Source: Panorpa germanica
Taxonomy: Eukaryota; Arthropoda; Insecta; Mecoptera; Panorpidae
Assembly: GCA_963678705.1 (NCBI GenBank)
Contig: OY783203.1
Location: forward strand, 22,178,535 to 22,242,534
Direction of reading: 5' to 3'
Length of the DNA: 64,000 bases
In this document: piece by piece, positions 34,631-47,218 of the stretch
How positions within the stretch are numbered: the first letter of the stretch is position 1
How the letters are laid out: every line of letters starts with the position of its first letter
Program-made: the position numbers and the translations under genes
Notes under the pieces: model-generated
Told to the model about the DNA's origin: nothing
Databases searched by the model: none
What the model saw: the letters and a program-made list of their open reading frames with translations, nothing else

Positions 34631-35607
34631 TCCATTACCTTAAATACTGGTTATGTTTGCAGGAGGTCATTATGGATTGCACTACTACCTGAAACAGACC
34701 TACGATAAAATACGCGTGTTCAATTTCCCTTTTCTGATTTATATATAAAAGCGTTTAATAGTTCTACACTACTGACTATAAAACTTATGAGTCTTATCAG
34801 AAGTATACATAAGGGTGATTTTATGATTACTGGAGATTGCAATCAAAAACCGCTACTAAAAACAAAGTTACAGTAAAAACTACTACAAAGAAAAACAAAT
34901 TGTGAATAATCTTAAAATTCCCACCTTCCCCTTAAAATGCAAAGTCCGAGAAATCTTATACCATCAATCCTCTCTGGTTGCTGCACCTCTACTCGTAAAG
35001 ATAGAATTCTTGTTACAGTTTGGTTCAGTCCTTCATACGCCTGCAAACGCAACTACAATAACACTTATTTGAAAAGAGTGTCTATTACGTATGAGCAATT
35101 TACACTGAAATAGATTTATTTCCAAAACAAAAGGAATTCAGAACATATTTTATCAATACTCTATGATACGCTAAGTAGGTACATTTATATATAATTGTTG
35201 CTGAGATAATAAAAATCAATGACAACTTTTAAAAAGAAATCAAAGAAAAGGAAAGAATAAAATGCACACACACATACCAGTATTAGGTGAACCTGCATCT
35301 GCATCTGTGTAAAGACCTGTTCAGCGCTCTACAACCGCCAGTTAATAGAATGGGCATGCAAACTTGATGCAAACTTGATGCAAACTACTCTGCACTGCAC
35401 TTATTTCATTTCAACTTTATTATCTGTCCCCAAACAAGTTATTTCACTCAAACTAATTATCCACAGGTATTTGTGTTTTTATTATTATTTACATTGATAT
35501 TAATTAGAAATTGCTGAATTAATTACAAACGGTTTATTTTAAAGCAAATGTGGTTGAAAATGTTTCATATTTTTGCACACAGCTGCCAAGACTGTCTTTA
35601 TAGAATA
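34631..35607. other. No gene seen
   Basis: A+T-rich sequence with a short gatgcaaacttgatgcaaac iteration near 35358-35380 and nothing else. Confidence 0.5.
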
Positions 35608-36466
35608 CTAGCTTTTGCCCCCGTCGCAAGCGACGTTTGCCTTTTGTGTGTGGCTTGAACTTCATGTAAAAATTTAAATTCCAGGAACGTTTATCCCCGT
35701 CGCAAAGGGACGTCTTTTTGGCGTGTATGATTTGAAACCAATAAAATAATTCGTAATTATATTTCATATTTAACTCTATTTTTAAATTGAAATAATAAAC
35801 TCGCTCAATAATAAATTGACAAAAAAAATATTTTTTTTTTATCAAAATAAAAAGTATTTTTAATTTATGCGTTATTTGACCAACTTTTTTTCAAAATTTA
35901 GGATTTTTTTTTTCGATTCGTAAATAAGTTACCAAGGGTAGCCTATATACAAAATTTCAACTTTCTAGCACAATTTTTACTCTTGGCAAACACTGCCCCC
36001 GTGCCCCCAAATAAAATTTTGAAATTTTGAATTTTTTTTCATTAATAATATACTTAATTATTCTAGAATTCTGAATATGAACTTTCTCCAAAGTTTCCTA
36101 CTGGGCCCCCGAATTTCTTTAACCCCCCCTTTTTCAATTTTTGAATTTCTAATTTTTGAGAAATATTAGCCTTAAATAGCTTAATACACATGCAAAATTT
36201 CAACTTTCTATCGTTCACGACTTAAAAGTAATACAGCAAAAAAGGGATCACTTTTTTTCCAGTTTTTCCAAAATTACGGGTTTCCAGGAAATTCAGGGAA
36301 AAATCCGGGGACGCCAAAAGTCTTAGAATTTTTTTCTCTACGAAATAGGAAATTTTCAAAAAGATCGTGGGAGCCGTTTTCGCGCTGCCATACAAAATTC
36401 AGTACCAAACATATAAACATATAAGAATATAAGAATAGATTCAAACACCTGGGACATTATAATATA
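35608..36466 (+). repeat. Hairpin-bounded unit 1 (small type)
   Basis: Starts ctagcttttgcccc, then the hairpin cgtcgc-aa-gcgacg (35622-35635) and a second, imperfect hairpin about 75 bp later. The body has characteristic gcccccgtgcccccaaata and gtttttccaaaattacgggt stretches. Ends with an ataagaat run and cacctgggacattataat. Followed head-to-tail by unit 2. No coding capacity was recognised. Confidence 0.85.
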
Positions 36467-37393
36467 CTAGCTTTTACCCCCGTCGCAAGCGACGTCTGTC
36501 TTTTGTGTGTGGCTTGAACTTCATGTAAAAATTTTAATTCTATCAGAGTTTACTCCCGTCGTAAAGCGTCTTTTTGGCGTGTATCATTTGAATCCAATAA
36601 AATAATTCGTAATTACATTTCATATTTAATTCTATTTTTAAATTGAAATAATAAATAAACTCGCACATATACATTGACACATTTAAATTGACTAAAAAAA
36701 ATATATTTTTTTTATCAAAATAAAAAATATTTTCAATTTATGCGTTATTTGACCAACTTTTTTTCAAAATTTGGAATTTTTTTTTTCGATTTGTAAATAA
36801 GTTACCAAGGTTAGCTTATATACAAAATTTCAAATTTGTAGCAAAATTTTTACTCTCGGAAAATACTGCCCCCGTGCCCCCAAATAAAATTTTGAAATTT
36901 TGAATTTTTTTTTATTAATACTATACTTAATTATTCTAAAATCCAGAATATAAACTTTCTCCAAAGTTCCCTACCGGGCCCCCGAATTTCTTCAACCCCC
37001 CCTTTGTCAATTTTTGAATTTTTATTTTTGAGAAATGTCAGCTTTGAATACCTTAATACACATGCAAAATTTCAACTTTCTATCTTTTACGAATTAAAAG
37101 TGATACAGCAAAAAAGGGCTCAATTTTTTTCCAGTTTTTCCAAAATTACGGGTTTCCAGGAAATTCAGGGAAAAATCTGGGGACGCCAAAAGTCTTAGAA
37201 TTTTTTTCTCTACGAAATAGGAAATTTTCAAAAACATTGATGGAACCGTTTTCGCGCTGCCATACAAAATTCAGTACCAAACATGTAAACATATAAGAAT
37301 ATAAGAATAGATTCAAACAGTTGGAACATTATAATATAGGATAAGAATATAAGAATGTAAGAATAGATTCAAACAGTTGGAACATTATAATAT
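36467..37393 (+). repeat. Hairpin-bounded unit 2 (small type)
   Basis: A near copy of unit 1: same start (ctagcttttacccccgtcgc), same order of internal words, same tail. Its tail (ataagaat run, tcaaacagttggaacatt, ataatatagg) is present twice in tandem at about 37293-37340 and 37341-37393. Confidence 0.85.
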
Positions 37394-38208
37394 AGGATAT
37401 TTTTTAAACTATAGCCCTATCTCTATATATTTCATATTTCTGGTCTTTGGCCCCCAGCGCCCGCCGCCTCTGGAAAGTTGCAATTTTCTATAGTGTGTCT
37501 TTAATGACACTCTATATAGGGCCCACGTTCCAAATATCAACGTTCTAGCTCTGTTGCGACATTGCCCCCAAAAAATCACGCCGCTACTGAATTAAAATTT
37601 TGGTAATCCAATTATTGGCAAACATGCGCAATTAGTGTCTTAATACATACCCTAAGTTATAATACTACATTTTCAATATTTTTGGCTTTTACTGTCTCAA
37701 CTCCCGCCGCCACTGGAAATTTGGGGCTGTTTATTTTTTTTCATTAATTACTGTCTACAGCGAGCCTACATATTAAATTTGAACGTCCTAACTCTATTCT
37801 AACATTGCCCCCAAAAATTCGCGCCGCTACTGAACTTAAATTTCAAATTTCCAACTATTGGAAAATGTGCACAATTATAATCTCAATACACATACCAAAT
37901 TTCAGTTTTCTATCTTTTCTAGTTCGTCAGATATTTGCAAAAGTATTTTTTCGAATTTTCCAGTTTTTCCAAAATTACGGGTTTCCAGGATATTCAGGGA
38001 AAAATCCGGGGACGCCAAAAGTCTTAGAATTTTTTTCTCTACGAAATAGGAAATTTTTAAAAAGATCGCCGGAGCCGTTTTCGCGCTGCCATACAAAATT
38101 CAGTACCAAATATATAAGATCATAAGAATATAAGAATATAAGAATATAAGAATATAAGAATATAAGAATATAAGAATATAAACAAACACCTGGGACATTA
38201 TAATATAT
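37394..38208 (+). repeat. Hybrid unit: large-unit interior joined to small-unit tail
   Basis: The first part (actatagccctatctc, cccccagcgcccgccgcct) matches the interior of units 4 and 5. The last part (gtttttccaaaattacgggt, ggggacgccaaaagtctta) matches the tail of units 1 and 2, ending cacctgggacattataat. It lacks the starting hairpin. A (tataagaa)n microsatellite lies at 38111-38181. Confidence 0.75.
38111..38181. repeat. (TATAAGAA)n-type microsatellite
   Basis: About eight iterations of aagaatat, at the tail position where the other small units carry two or three. Confidence 0.9.
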
Positions 38209-38305
38209 GATGACTAGCGCTTCGCCCCGTCGCAAAGCGACGTGTATTTAATATTTGTGAATAAATAAAAGTTATTTGATAAATAGAAAATAATCCTGAA
38301 ATATT

Positions 38306-39595
38306 GTTTATTTTTCGCCTTTCGGCTTTACAATCTACATTCTTAATACATTTCATATACTTCAACTTTTAATTAAATTTACATTATTCTCCACCAACTT
38401 ATTTATTCTTCTGTTTTTCCTTTCCTTCTTACTATTTCCGCCATCCACCTCTTTCCTTCACTGCCTCCCTTTAATAGCTGGCCAATATTCCTTTCGCTAG
38501 CTACTTTTTCCTTACACTCAAACTTAATGTGCTCCAGTGTTTCGTCCTCCGCTCCGCACACTCTACACTTTCTTTCCTCACTCTTTTCCCAGTATCTGTT
38601 TCCTTTTTCCTCATTTCCCAATCTAAACCTTGCTATTCTTCTTATGTGTTTTATGTATTTTTCTATAAGGTAATGAGGCACAGTATTTTCTTATAACCTT
38701 TTATATCTTTTATTGTAGTTACTTTTTTCTATTTTTCCCATTCTCAACTGCTGTTGTATCTCCTTATCCCTTCTCCTTAGCTCCTCTTCCACCTCCTTCT
38801 CTTCTCCTCTCTGCCTCCTCGATCGTCATTCCATTTCTTTCAAAGTACTATTTTCTCTTTTTTGTACCTCCTCTTTTCCCCATTCTTTATGCTATCCTCT
38901 CTTATTTTCTTTAAAATTTTGCTTTTCGCTCTGTTAAATTTCTCCTCGTATTTTACTGCTCTTTCCCCTGTTTTAATTCGTATCTTATCCCTTTTTAGCT
39001 CCTCCATAGCCATGTATCCTGGCGTGCACCTGTCCAGCCATAGTAACCATTTAATATATCTCACCTGTATTCTTTTCAACTTTTCTTGCTCCTTCCACCC
39101 CCAAACCTCTGCTCCATCCAACATCATACTGGCTATCAGTCTATCAAACATCCATATTCTCTTTTGTATGTCCCCCCCAAATACCTTTTCCCTTAGTCAC
39201 CATACCCGTCGCATTGCTAGCTCCGCCTTCTTTGCTACCTCCCTTATCTGAGCCTCTTCTTCATTGTTCTTTTTAAAAGTGTAGCCCAGATATTTGAATT
39301 CTTCTACTTCCTCAATGTCCTCTGTCTTGTATTTCCACCTTTTACGTCTTCTTTTTCCACCCCCTTTTTTAAATACCATAATTTTTGTCTTTTCCACATT
39401 TAACTCTAGTCCTTTCCTGTCTATATATCTCCCTAGCCGGTGAGCCATCTCCTGCAGCTCTCCTTCCTTTTTTGCCAACAGGACTATATCGTCAGCGTAT
39501 GCTAAAGTCCATATCTTGTAGTGTCTTCCTATTAGCACCCCATCATCTTGTTCTCTTTCCATTACCCCCTCCAAGTCTGCTGTATATATCGCAAA
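38306..39595 (-). mobile_element. 5'-truncated LINE (copy B) inserted in unit 4
   Basis: Minus-strand LINE ending, on its 3' side, with gtaaagccgaaaggcgaaaa. The flanks carry an eroded direct repeat (aaaataatcctgaaatatt left, aaaatgcaaaatatt right) that matches uninterrupted unit 5 (gaaaataatgcaaaatatt near 42541). Insertion is thus later than formation of unit 4. Boundaries are good to within about 10 bases. Confidence 0.85.
38403..39590 (-). pseudogene. LINE ORF2 C-terminal half: reverse transcriptase fragment, thumb and zinc motif
   Basis: About 390 codons in three frames. First part: LFAIYTADLEGVM, then LAYADDIVLLAKKEGE (the YADD active site of reverse transcriptase), GLELNVEKTKIMVF and FKYLGYTF, up to RRVW-stop at 39197. 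Second part (38840-39151): MFDRLIASMMLDGAEVWGWK and CTPGYMAMEELKRDK. Third part (38403-38681): RRIARFRLGNEEKGNRYW, CRVCGAEDETLEHIKFEC and IGQLLKGGSEGKRWM. The last holds a C-x2-C-H-C zinc motif. Frameshifts and a stop separate the parts, so it is inactive. From memory the sequence style is that of LINEs abundant in Hymenoptera; the clade was not determined. Confidence 0.88.
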
Positions 39596-41123
39596 TAAAA
39601 TGCAAAATATTATTTTGTTATAATTCCTTTATTTACAGTAATAAAGCACTGTATTGACCAGTCTCCAGTGCCTCCGCCCATAAGCCCCAATCGTCACCTC
39701 TTGGCTCCATGCTCTTTTACGTTTCCGAACTTTTAATTTGATTCCTCTAAACTTCTGCCATAAAGCGCCTCCTACTTTTAGCACTCTGCATCGCTTCTTC
39801 CCTGAGCATCGTCGGTCCTTAGAGTACTTTCACAGCGCCCCCGCTGCGTAAAATTATCATTTAGCATAATGAAGCACAGTATTGATCAATGTCCACTGCC
39901 CCGCCCCTAACCATCAATCACCTCTTGGCTCCATGCTCTGTATTGTTCTCGCACTTTTAAATGTAATCATCTGCACCTTTGCCATAATGCGCCCACTTGC
40001 AACACTACAGCTTAACTGAATATCTTTGCTTATTAGGGCACTTTCCTATACCCCCCGTTGAGCGCAATCATTAAATAATCCTGCGCTTCCACCCCCTGCG
40101 TACTAATCTCTTAACAATTAGTTTTCCAAATTAATACTTTACTGGTAACCTGCATACTAAATTTCATCCTTAGAAGTACATTATTTTTTAATAATTATTC
40201 GATAAGATAAATCTTTGATAACATTTTCACTAATTTCAATGTAAACCTACTAATTACATCAATTCATTTATGTTTTTAAGAAAGTCTAGCAGTTCGCTCC
40301 TAATAATCTCATCTCTAGGCCTTTTCCTTACCGTTATTGCACTTTCGATTCAATCCCCATACCCCGCCACCCTCACTTTCAGCACCAAAGCACATATTCT
40401 GCAATACGGTTACCTCCCAGAGCCATTATAATCTATCGCCACTACTTGTAACACCACTGTTACTTAGAACTGAACCCCAGCGCCACACTTTTCTCCAATC
40501 AGACACTACCAATTCGCTATTACAGCAATTCATTTACATGATTAAAACTGTACTGTAATCTTACACTCTATATTTCGTATTTATATTTACGTTATAATAT
40601 TAGTCTCCCCATTAATCCCCGCTCCTGAAATAAAATTGTCAAATTTTAGGCATAGCAATCTATTTTGCTCGTAACAACTCTCACTACCTTTATCTACCCC
40701 TACTTTTATAAATGATCGAAATTTCAAAATTCAGTTCTTTGGCAAAGCTTTTTCCCGCCCCCACTTCCCCAATTTCACGCCGCTACTAAGGTTAAATTTA
40801 TTTTCGCAAATATGCACGTGCATAGTTTCTATTTTTTCACTTTTTCTATTTTTTGATATTTGGGGCTGTTAACTATTTCCCCCCTATACCTCTCACTCCT
40901 GTTCGATTTCACAGCACAACAAACGCACCAAAAATCAATCCAATTCTACTACTGAATGTAATTTGAATATCTGACTTATAGAGATCTATTTAGCTTTTAT
41001 TTAATATTCTACATGCAAAATATCATCGTTGTATCTCTACATTGTTCTTATATTCGGTTTATCACCCGCCACTCTAATGTTGCACTTAAGAAAATGTAGT
41101 TTTTTTTATATTTTCGTAATAAT

Positions 41124-41890
41124 AATGTCAATCTATATCTGCATACTAAATTTCAGTTTTGTATATATATTTTAGCATTAGTACCCCCCACATACCACCG
41201 CTACTGAACAAGTTTGTCAAATTTTAGCACGAGGATCTATTTTATTTGTATCTAAGAATATATATTCTAAACTATAGCCTTTCATCGCCATATATTTCAA
41301 ATATATGGTTTTTGGCCCCCAGCGCCCGCCGCCTCTGGAAAGATGCAAATTTCTATAGTGTGTCTTTAATGACACTCTATATATGGCCCCCGTTCCAAAT
41401 TTTAACGTTCTAGCTCTGTTGCGACATTGCCCCCAAAAAATCACGCCGCTACTGAATTAAAATTTTGGTAATCCAATTATTGGCAAACATGCACAATTAA
41501 TGTCTTAATGTCAATCTATATCTGCATACTAAATTTCAGCTTTGTATTTAAATTTTAGCATTAGTACCCCCCACATACCACCGCTACTGAACAAGTTTGT
41601 CAAATTTTAGCACGAGGATCTATTTTATTTGTATCTAAGAATATATATTCTAAACTGTAGCCTTTCATCGCCATATATTTCAAATATATGGTTTTTGGCC
41701 CCCAGCGCCCGCCGCCTCTGGAAAGTTGCAAATTTCTATAGTGTGTCTTTAATGACACTCTATATATGGCCCCCGTTCCAAATTTTAACGTTCTAGATCT
41801 GTTGCGACATTGCCCCCAAAAAATCACGCCGCTACTGAATTAAAATTTTGGTAATCCAATTATTGGCAAACATGCACAATTAATGTCTTA
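41124..41890 (+). repeat. 383-bp tandem duplication inside unit 4
   Basis: The stretch beginning atgtcaatctatatctgcat is present twice in direct order with an offset of 383-384 bp, nearly identical. The two 75-codon minus-strand frames at 41217-41444 and 41600-41827 are shadows of it. A single diverged copy occurs in unit 5 near 45815-46150. Confidence 0.9.
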
Positions 41891-44495
41891 ATACATATCC
41901 AAAGTTTTAATACTTCTTTTTCAATATTTCTGGCTTTTATTGTCTCAACTACCGCCGCCACTGGAAATTTGGGGCTGTTTATTTTTTTTCATTAATTACT
42001 GTCTACAGCGAGCCTACATATTAAATTTGAACGTCCTAACTCTATTCTAACATTGCCCCCAGAAATTCGCGCCGCTACTGAACTCAAATTTCAAATTTCC
42101 AACTATCGGAAAATGTGCACAATTATGATCTCAATACACATACCAAATTTCAGTTTTCTATCTTTTCTAGTTCGTCAGATATTAGCAAAATTATTTTTTC
42201 GAGTTTTTCAGTTTTTCCAGTATAAGTTTTTCCACGGAAATTCAGGGGAGAATTCAGGGACGTAGAAAGTCTTAGAAATTCGTCCTTTACATCATACCAA
42301 AATTTGAAGAACTTTGTAGGCGCCGTTTAGAAGATACCATATACGATTTTGTTACCGGATATATATATATAAATATATAAATATATAAATAACGCTCTAT
42401 ATAAATATCTATGAGTTCTTATGAGTTTTCCATGTTAAATTGGAACATTACGAACATTATAATAGGTAGACTAGCGCTTCGCCCCGTCGCAAAGCGACGT
42501 GTATTTAATATTTGTGAATAAAAAAAGTTATTTGATAAATTGAAAATAATGCAAAATATTATTTTTAAGTAATTTTCGCAAAAATATATCATTTTTTAAA
42601 TTTATATTTCCTTATTTTGTTATAATTCCTTTATTTACTGTTATAAAGCACTATATTGACCAGTCTCCAGTGCCTCCGCCCATAAGCCCCAATCGTCACC
42701 TCTTGGCTCCATGCTTTCTTACGTTTCCGAACTTTTAATTTGATTCCTCTAAACTTCCGCCATAGAGCGCCTTCTTCTTTTAGCACTCTGCATCGCTTTT
42801 TCCCTGAGCATCGTCGGTCCTTAAAATACTTCCACAGCGCCCCCGCTGCGTAAAATTATCATTAACCATAATGAAGCACAATATTGATTAATGTCCACTG
42901 CCCCGCCCCTAAACACCAATCACCTCTTGGCTCCATGCTCTGTATCGTTCTTGCACTTTTAATTGTATTCATCTGCATCTTTGCCACAATGCGCCCACTT
43001 GCAACACTACATGCTACCTGAGCATCATCGCTCATTAGGGTACTTTTCTATCCCCCCCGTTTAGCGCAATCATTAAATAATCCTGCGCTTCCACCCCTGC
43101 GTACTAATCTCTTAACAATTAGTTTTCAAAATTAATACTATACTGGCAACCTGCATACTAAATTTCATCCTTAGAAGTACATTATTTTTTAATAATTATT
43201 CGATAAGATAAATCTTTGATAAAATTTTCACTAATTTCAATGTAAACCTACTAATTACATCAATTCATTTATGTTTTTAAGAAAGCCTAGCAGTTCCCTC
43301 CCAATAATCTCATCTCTAGGCCTTTTCCTTCCCGTTATTGCACTTCCCCATACCCCGCCACCCACACTTTCAGCACCAAAGCACATATTCTACAACACGG
43401 TTACCTCCCAGAGCCATTATAATCTATCGCCACAACTTCTAACACCACCGTTACTTAGTACTGAACCCCAGCGCCACACTCTCTTCCAATCAGGCACTAT
43501 TAATTCGATATTATAGCAATTCATTTACATGAATAAAACTGTACTGTAATCTTACATTCTATATTTCGTATTTATATTTACGTTATAATATTAGTCACCC
43601 CATTATAGCGGGGGCTCCTGAAATAAAATTGTCAAATTTTAGGCATAGCAATCTATTTTGCTCGTAGCAACTCTCTCTACCTTTATCTACCCCTACTTTT
43701 ATAAATGATCGAAATTTCAAAATTGAGTTCTTTAGCAAAGCTTTTTCCCGCCCCCACTTCCCCAATTTCACGCCGCTACTAAGGTTAAATTTATTTTCGC
43801 AAATATGCACATGCATAGTTTCTATTTTTTCACTTCATCTATTTTTTGATATTTGGGGCTGTTAACTATTTCCCCCCTATACCTCTCACTCCTGCTCGAT
43901 TTCACAGCACAACAAACGCACCAAAAATTAATTCAACTCTACTATTGAATGTAATTTGAATATCTGACTTATAGAGAACTATTGTGCTTCTATTTAATAT
44001 TCTACATGCAAAATATCATCGTTGTACCTCTATATTGTTATTATACTCGGTTTAACACCCCCTGCTCTAATGGTACACATAAGAAAATATAGTTTGTTTA
44101 TATTTTCGTTATTAATGTGTCAATCTATATCTGCATACTAAATTTCAGCTTTGTATTTTTTTTTTAGCATTAGTACCCCCCACATACCTCCGCTACTGAA
44201 GAAGTTTGTCAAATTTTAGCACGGGGATCTATTTTATTTGTACCTAAGAGCATATATTCTAAACTATAGCCATTCATCTCTATATATTTCATATTTCTGT
44301 TTTTCGGCCCCCAGCGCCCGCCGCCTCTGGAAAGTTGCAGTTTTCTATAGTTTGTCTTTAATGACACTCTATATAGGGCCTACGTTCCAAATATCAACTT
44401 TTTACCTCTATTGCGACATTGCCCCCAAAAAATCACGCCGCTACTGAATTAAAATTTTGGTAATCCAATTATTTTCAAACATGCGCAATTAGTGT

Positions 44496-44560
44496 CTTTG
44501 TGAAAAATCTTTACCCATCATTAGGGCCCCCAAACAAATTTGGCACTGCCGGGAAATCCG
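44496..44560 (+). repeat. Fragment related to the CAGGGGCGTAG hAT element
   Basis: gtgaaaaatctttacccatc followed by attagggcccccaaacaaat closely resembles 22788-22830 near the right end of the 22.2 kb hAT element. A short hAT fragment inside unit 5 is likely, but its limits are unclear. Confidence 0.5.
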
Positions 44561-45023
44561 AAATAAATATTTCTTTACGGGTTATCACTTTTATTTTTTA
44601 AGTAGCTAACTTGTCTGCATGCAATGCTATTAAAGTTGTTGTGTAAGAAAACACGGTTTGACAGAACAATTTTGTAAATACCAATTTTGTAATATTATAT
44701 ATAAATATGTAAAATTAAATCCATGTTCCTGTGGGGTGCTTAATTAAAGGAGATGTAGTACAGAATTTTTTTTTTGTGTTAGTATATCTAATATTACCTT
44801 TTATCTTTGTATCCATATATTCGGTTTATTACTCTGCCCCACTACCCCGCTAAGAAAAATATTCTTTAATTTATTTTCGTTAGTAATATTTTAATGTAAA
44901 TCTGCAAACAAAATTTTAGCTTTGTATTTACATTTTAGCATTAGAGCCCCTCACATATCTCCGCTACTGAATTAAATTTGTCAAATTTTAGTTACGGGAA
45001 TCTATTTTGTTTGTACTCAAAAA

Positions 45024-45024
45024 C

Positions 45025-45056
<32 letters not shown>

Positions 45057-45088
45057 TATATTTAATATATATATATATATATATATAT
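45024..45088. repeat. Two (TA)n microsatellite runs
   Basis: TA runs at about 45024-45051 and 45065-45088 separated by taataatatattta. Confidence 0.9.
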
Positions 45089-46765
45089 TAAATTGTAGCC
45101 CTTCATCCCTATATATTTATTATTTCATGTTTTACGCCCGCCGCCACTGGAAATTTAAAATTTTGTCTAATTTTCCTTTAATTACCATCTATATAGGGCC
45201 CACGTTCCAAATTTCAACGTTCTAGGTCTGTTACGACATTGCAACCAAAAATTCACGCCACTACTGAATTCAAATTTTGATATTCCAATTATTAGCAAAC
45301 ATGCACAATTAGTGCCTTAATACATACCCCTAGTTTTAATATAATTTTTTCAATATTAAATTTTAATTTAAATTGAATTTTTTTTACTGTCTGAACTCCC
45401 GCCGCCACTGGAAATTTAGGGCTGTTTAGTTTTTTCATTAATTACTGTCCACAAGGAGCCTACATATTAAATTTGAACGTCCTTACTCTATTCCAACATT
45501 GCTTCCAGAAATTCGCGCCGCTACTGAACTTAAGTTTCTAGTCTCCAACTATTGGCAAATGTGCACATTTATGATCTCAATACACATACCAAATTTCAGT
45601 TTTCTATCTTTTCTAGTTCGTCAGATACTTACAAAAGTATTTCTTCGAATTTTCCAGTTTTGTTCATTTTAGCATTAGAGCCTCTCACATATCTCCACTA
45701 CTGAATTAAAGTCCAAATATGTACCTCTTTATCGTTCTTATCATCAGTTTATTACCTCTGCCCTAATGTTACACTAAAGAAAATGTAGTTTCTTTATATT
45801 TTTATTGTTATTGTCAAACTATATCTGCATACTAAATTTCAGCTTTGTATTTAAATTTTAGCATTAGTACCCCCCACATACCACCGCTACTGAACAAGTT
45901 TGTCAAATTTTAGCACGAGGATCTATTTTATTTGTATCTAAGAATATATATTCTAAACTATAGCCTTTCATCGCCATATATTTCAAATATATGGTTTTTG
46001 GCCCCCAGCGCCCGCCGCCTCTGGAAAGTTGCAAATTTCTATAGTGTGTCTTTAATGACACTCTATATATGGCCCCCGTTCCAAATTTTAACTTTCTAGC
46101 TCTGTTGCGACATTGCCCCCAAAAAATCACGCCGCTACTGAATAATCGAACTAATCTAATTATTGGCAAACATGCGCAATTAGTGTCTCCATACATACCC
46201 TAAGTTATAATACTACATTTTCAATATTTCTGGCTTTTACTGTCTCAACTCCCGCCGCCACTGGAAATTTGGGGCTGTTTTTTTTTTTCATTAATAACTG
46301 TTTACAGCGAGCCTACATATTAAATTTCAACGTCCTAACTGTATTCTAACATTGCCCCCGGAAATTCGCGCCGCTACTGAACTCAAATTTCAAATTTCCA
46401 ACTATTGGAAAATGTGCACAATTATAATCTCAATACACATACCAAATTTCAGTTTTCTATCTTTTCTAGTTCGTCAGATATTAGCAAAAGTATTTTTTCG
46501 AATTTTCCAGTTTTTCCAGTATAAGTTTTTCCACGGAAATTCAGGGGAAAATTCAGGGACGTAGAAAGTCTTAGAAATTCGTCCTTTACATCATACCAAA
46601 ATTTGAAGAACTTTGTAGGCGCCGTTTAGAAGATACCATATACGATTTTGTTACCGGATATATATATAAATAAATAAATATATAAATATATAACGCTCTA
46701 TATAAATATCTATGAGTTCTTATGAGTTTTCCATGTTAAATTGGAACATTACGAACATTATAATA

Positions 46766-47218
46766 AGTAGATATAAGACTATATTAACAATATACTCATA
46801 TAATGCTTTTTTTAATGGTTAATTAGCTCCAAATTGGTACTTTCTAATAACTTAAATAGCACCAGAAACTTATTGTATCATTTCAAGAGCGCAATTGGCA
46901 TAAAGCGACTGTTTAAATGACTATATTTAATAAAATTGTACTACTTCATTTTACCCTAGGACGTTAAACAAGTTGCTAAATAGGTTCGATACTTTAAGAC
47001 TAATTAGGTAACCTAATAATGTTAATAACAGTAATTTGAAAAATCTTCTATTTACACTTATCGAAACAAATGACATCTTCTTGACAGTAAAGTAGGTGAT
47101 CCGGATCTAGGATGTTCTCGAGACGGGGCAAAAACTTATAATTGCCGTCAATAATTTTAGTTATTTTACATGCATTAATATTACTTTCTTTATTATTTAC
47201 AATAGTTTCTTAATTAAT
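46766..47218. other. No gene; partial dispersed repeat
   Basis: The 47110-47218 part matches about 5475-5590. Nothing else is recognisable. Confidence 0.5.

Larger units (their letters stand above)
38214..42464 (+). repeat. Hairpin-bounded unit 4 (large type), interrupted by a LINE
   Basis: Starts ctagcgcttcgccc with hairpin cgtcgc-aaa-gcgacg and ends ttggaacattacgaacatta then taat. The interior is made of repeated modules with the recurring words cgccgctactgaa, gccgccactggaaattt, cattgcccccaaaaa and ctaaatttcag/caaatttcagttttctat. The LINE at 38306-39595 splits it near the left end. Without it the unit is about 3 kb. No gene was recognised. Confidence 0.82.
42471..46765 (+). repeat. Hairpin-bounded unit 5 (large type)
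   Basis: Starts six bases after unit 4 ends, with the same ctagcgcttcgcccc and hairpin. Its first 1.5 kb (42640-44110) closely matches unit 4 (39605-41110). It has extra modules in 44.5-45.8 kb and the same tail (ttcaggggaaaattcaggg, ctatgagttcttatgag, ttggaacattacgaacatta then taat). Numerous short frames in it are repeated shadows. No protein-coding gene was recognised. Confidence 0.82.

Noticed and set aside
38840-39151. Reverse-transcriptase region as a host gene
   Set aside because: Frameshifted, 5'-truncated and sharing its 3' words with two other LINE copies; it is a retrotransposon relic.
41217-46196. Repeated frames starting MIFWGQCRNR in three places
   Set aside because: They are reverse-strand readings of a duplicated non-coding module in the large hairpin units, with no start context or motifs and a frame that is not maintained in other modules.
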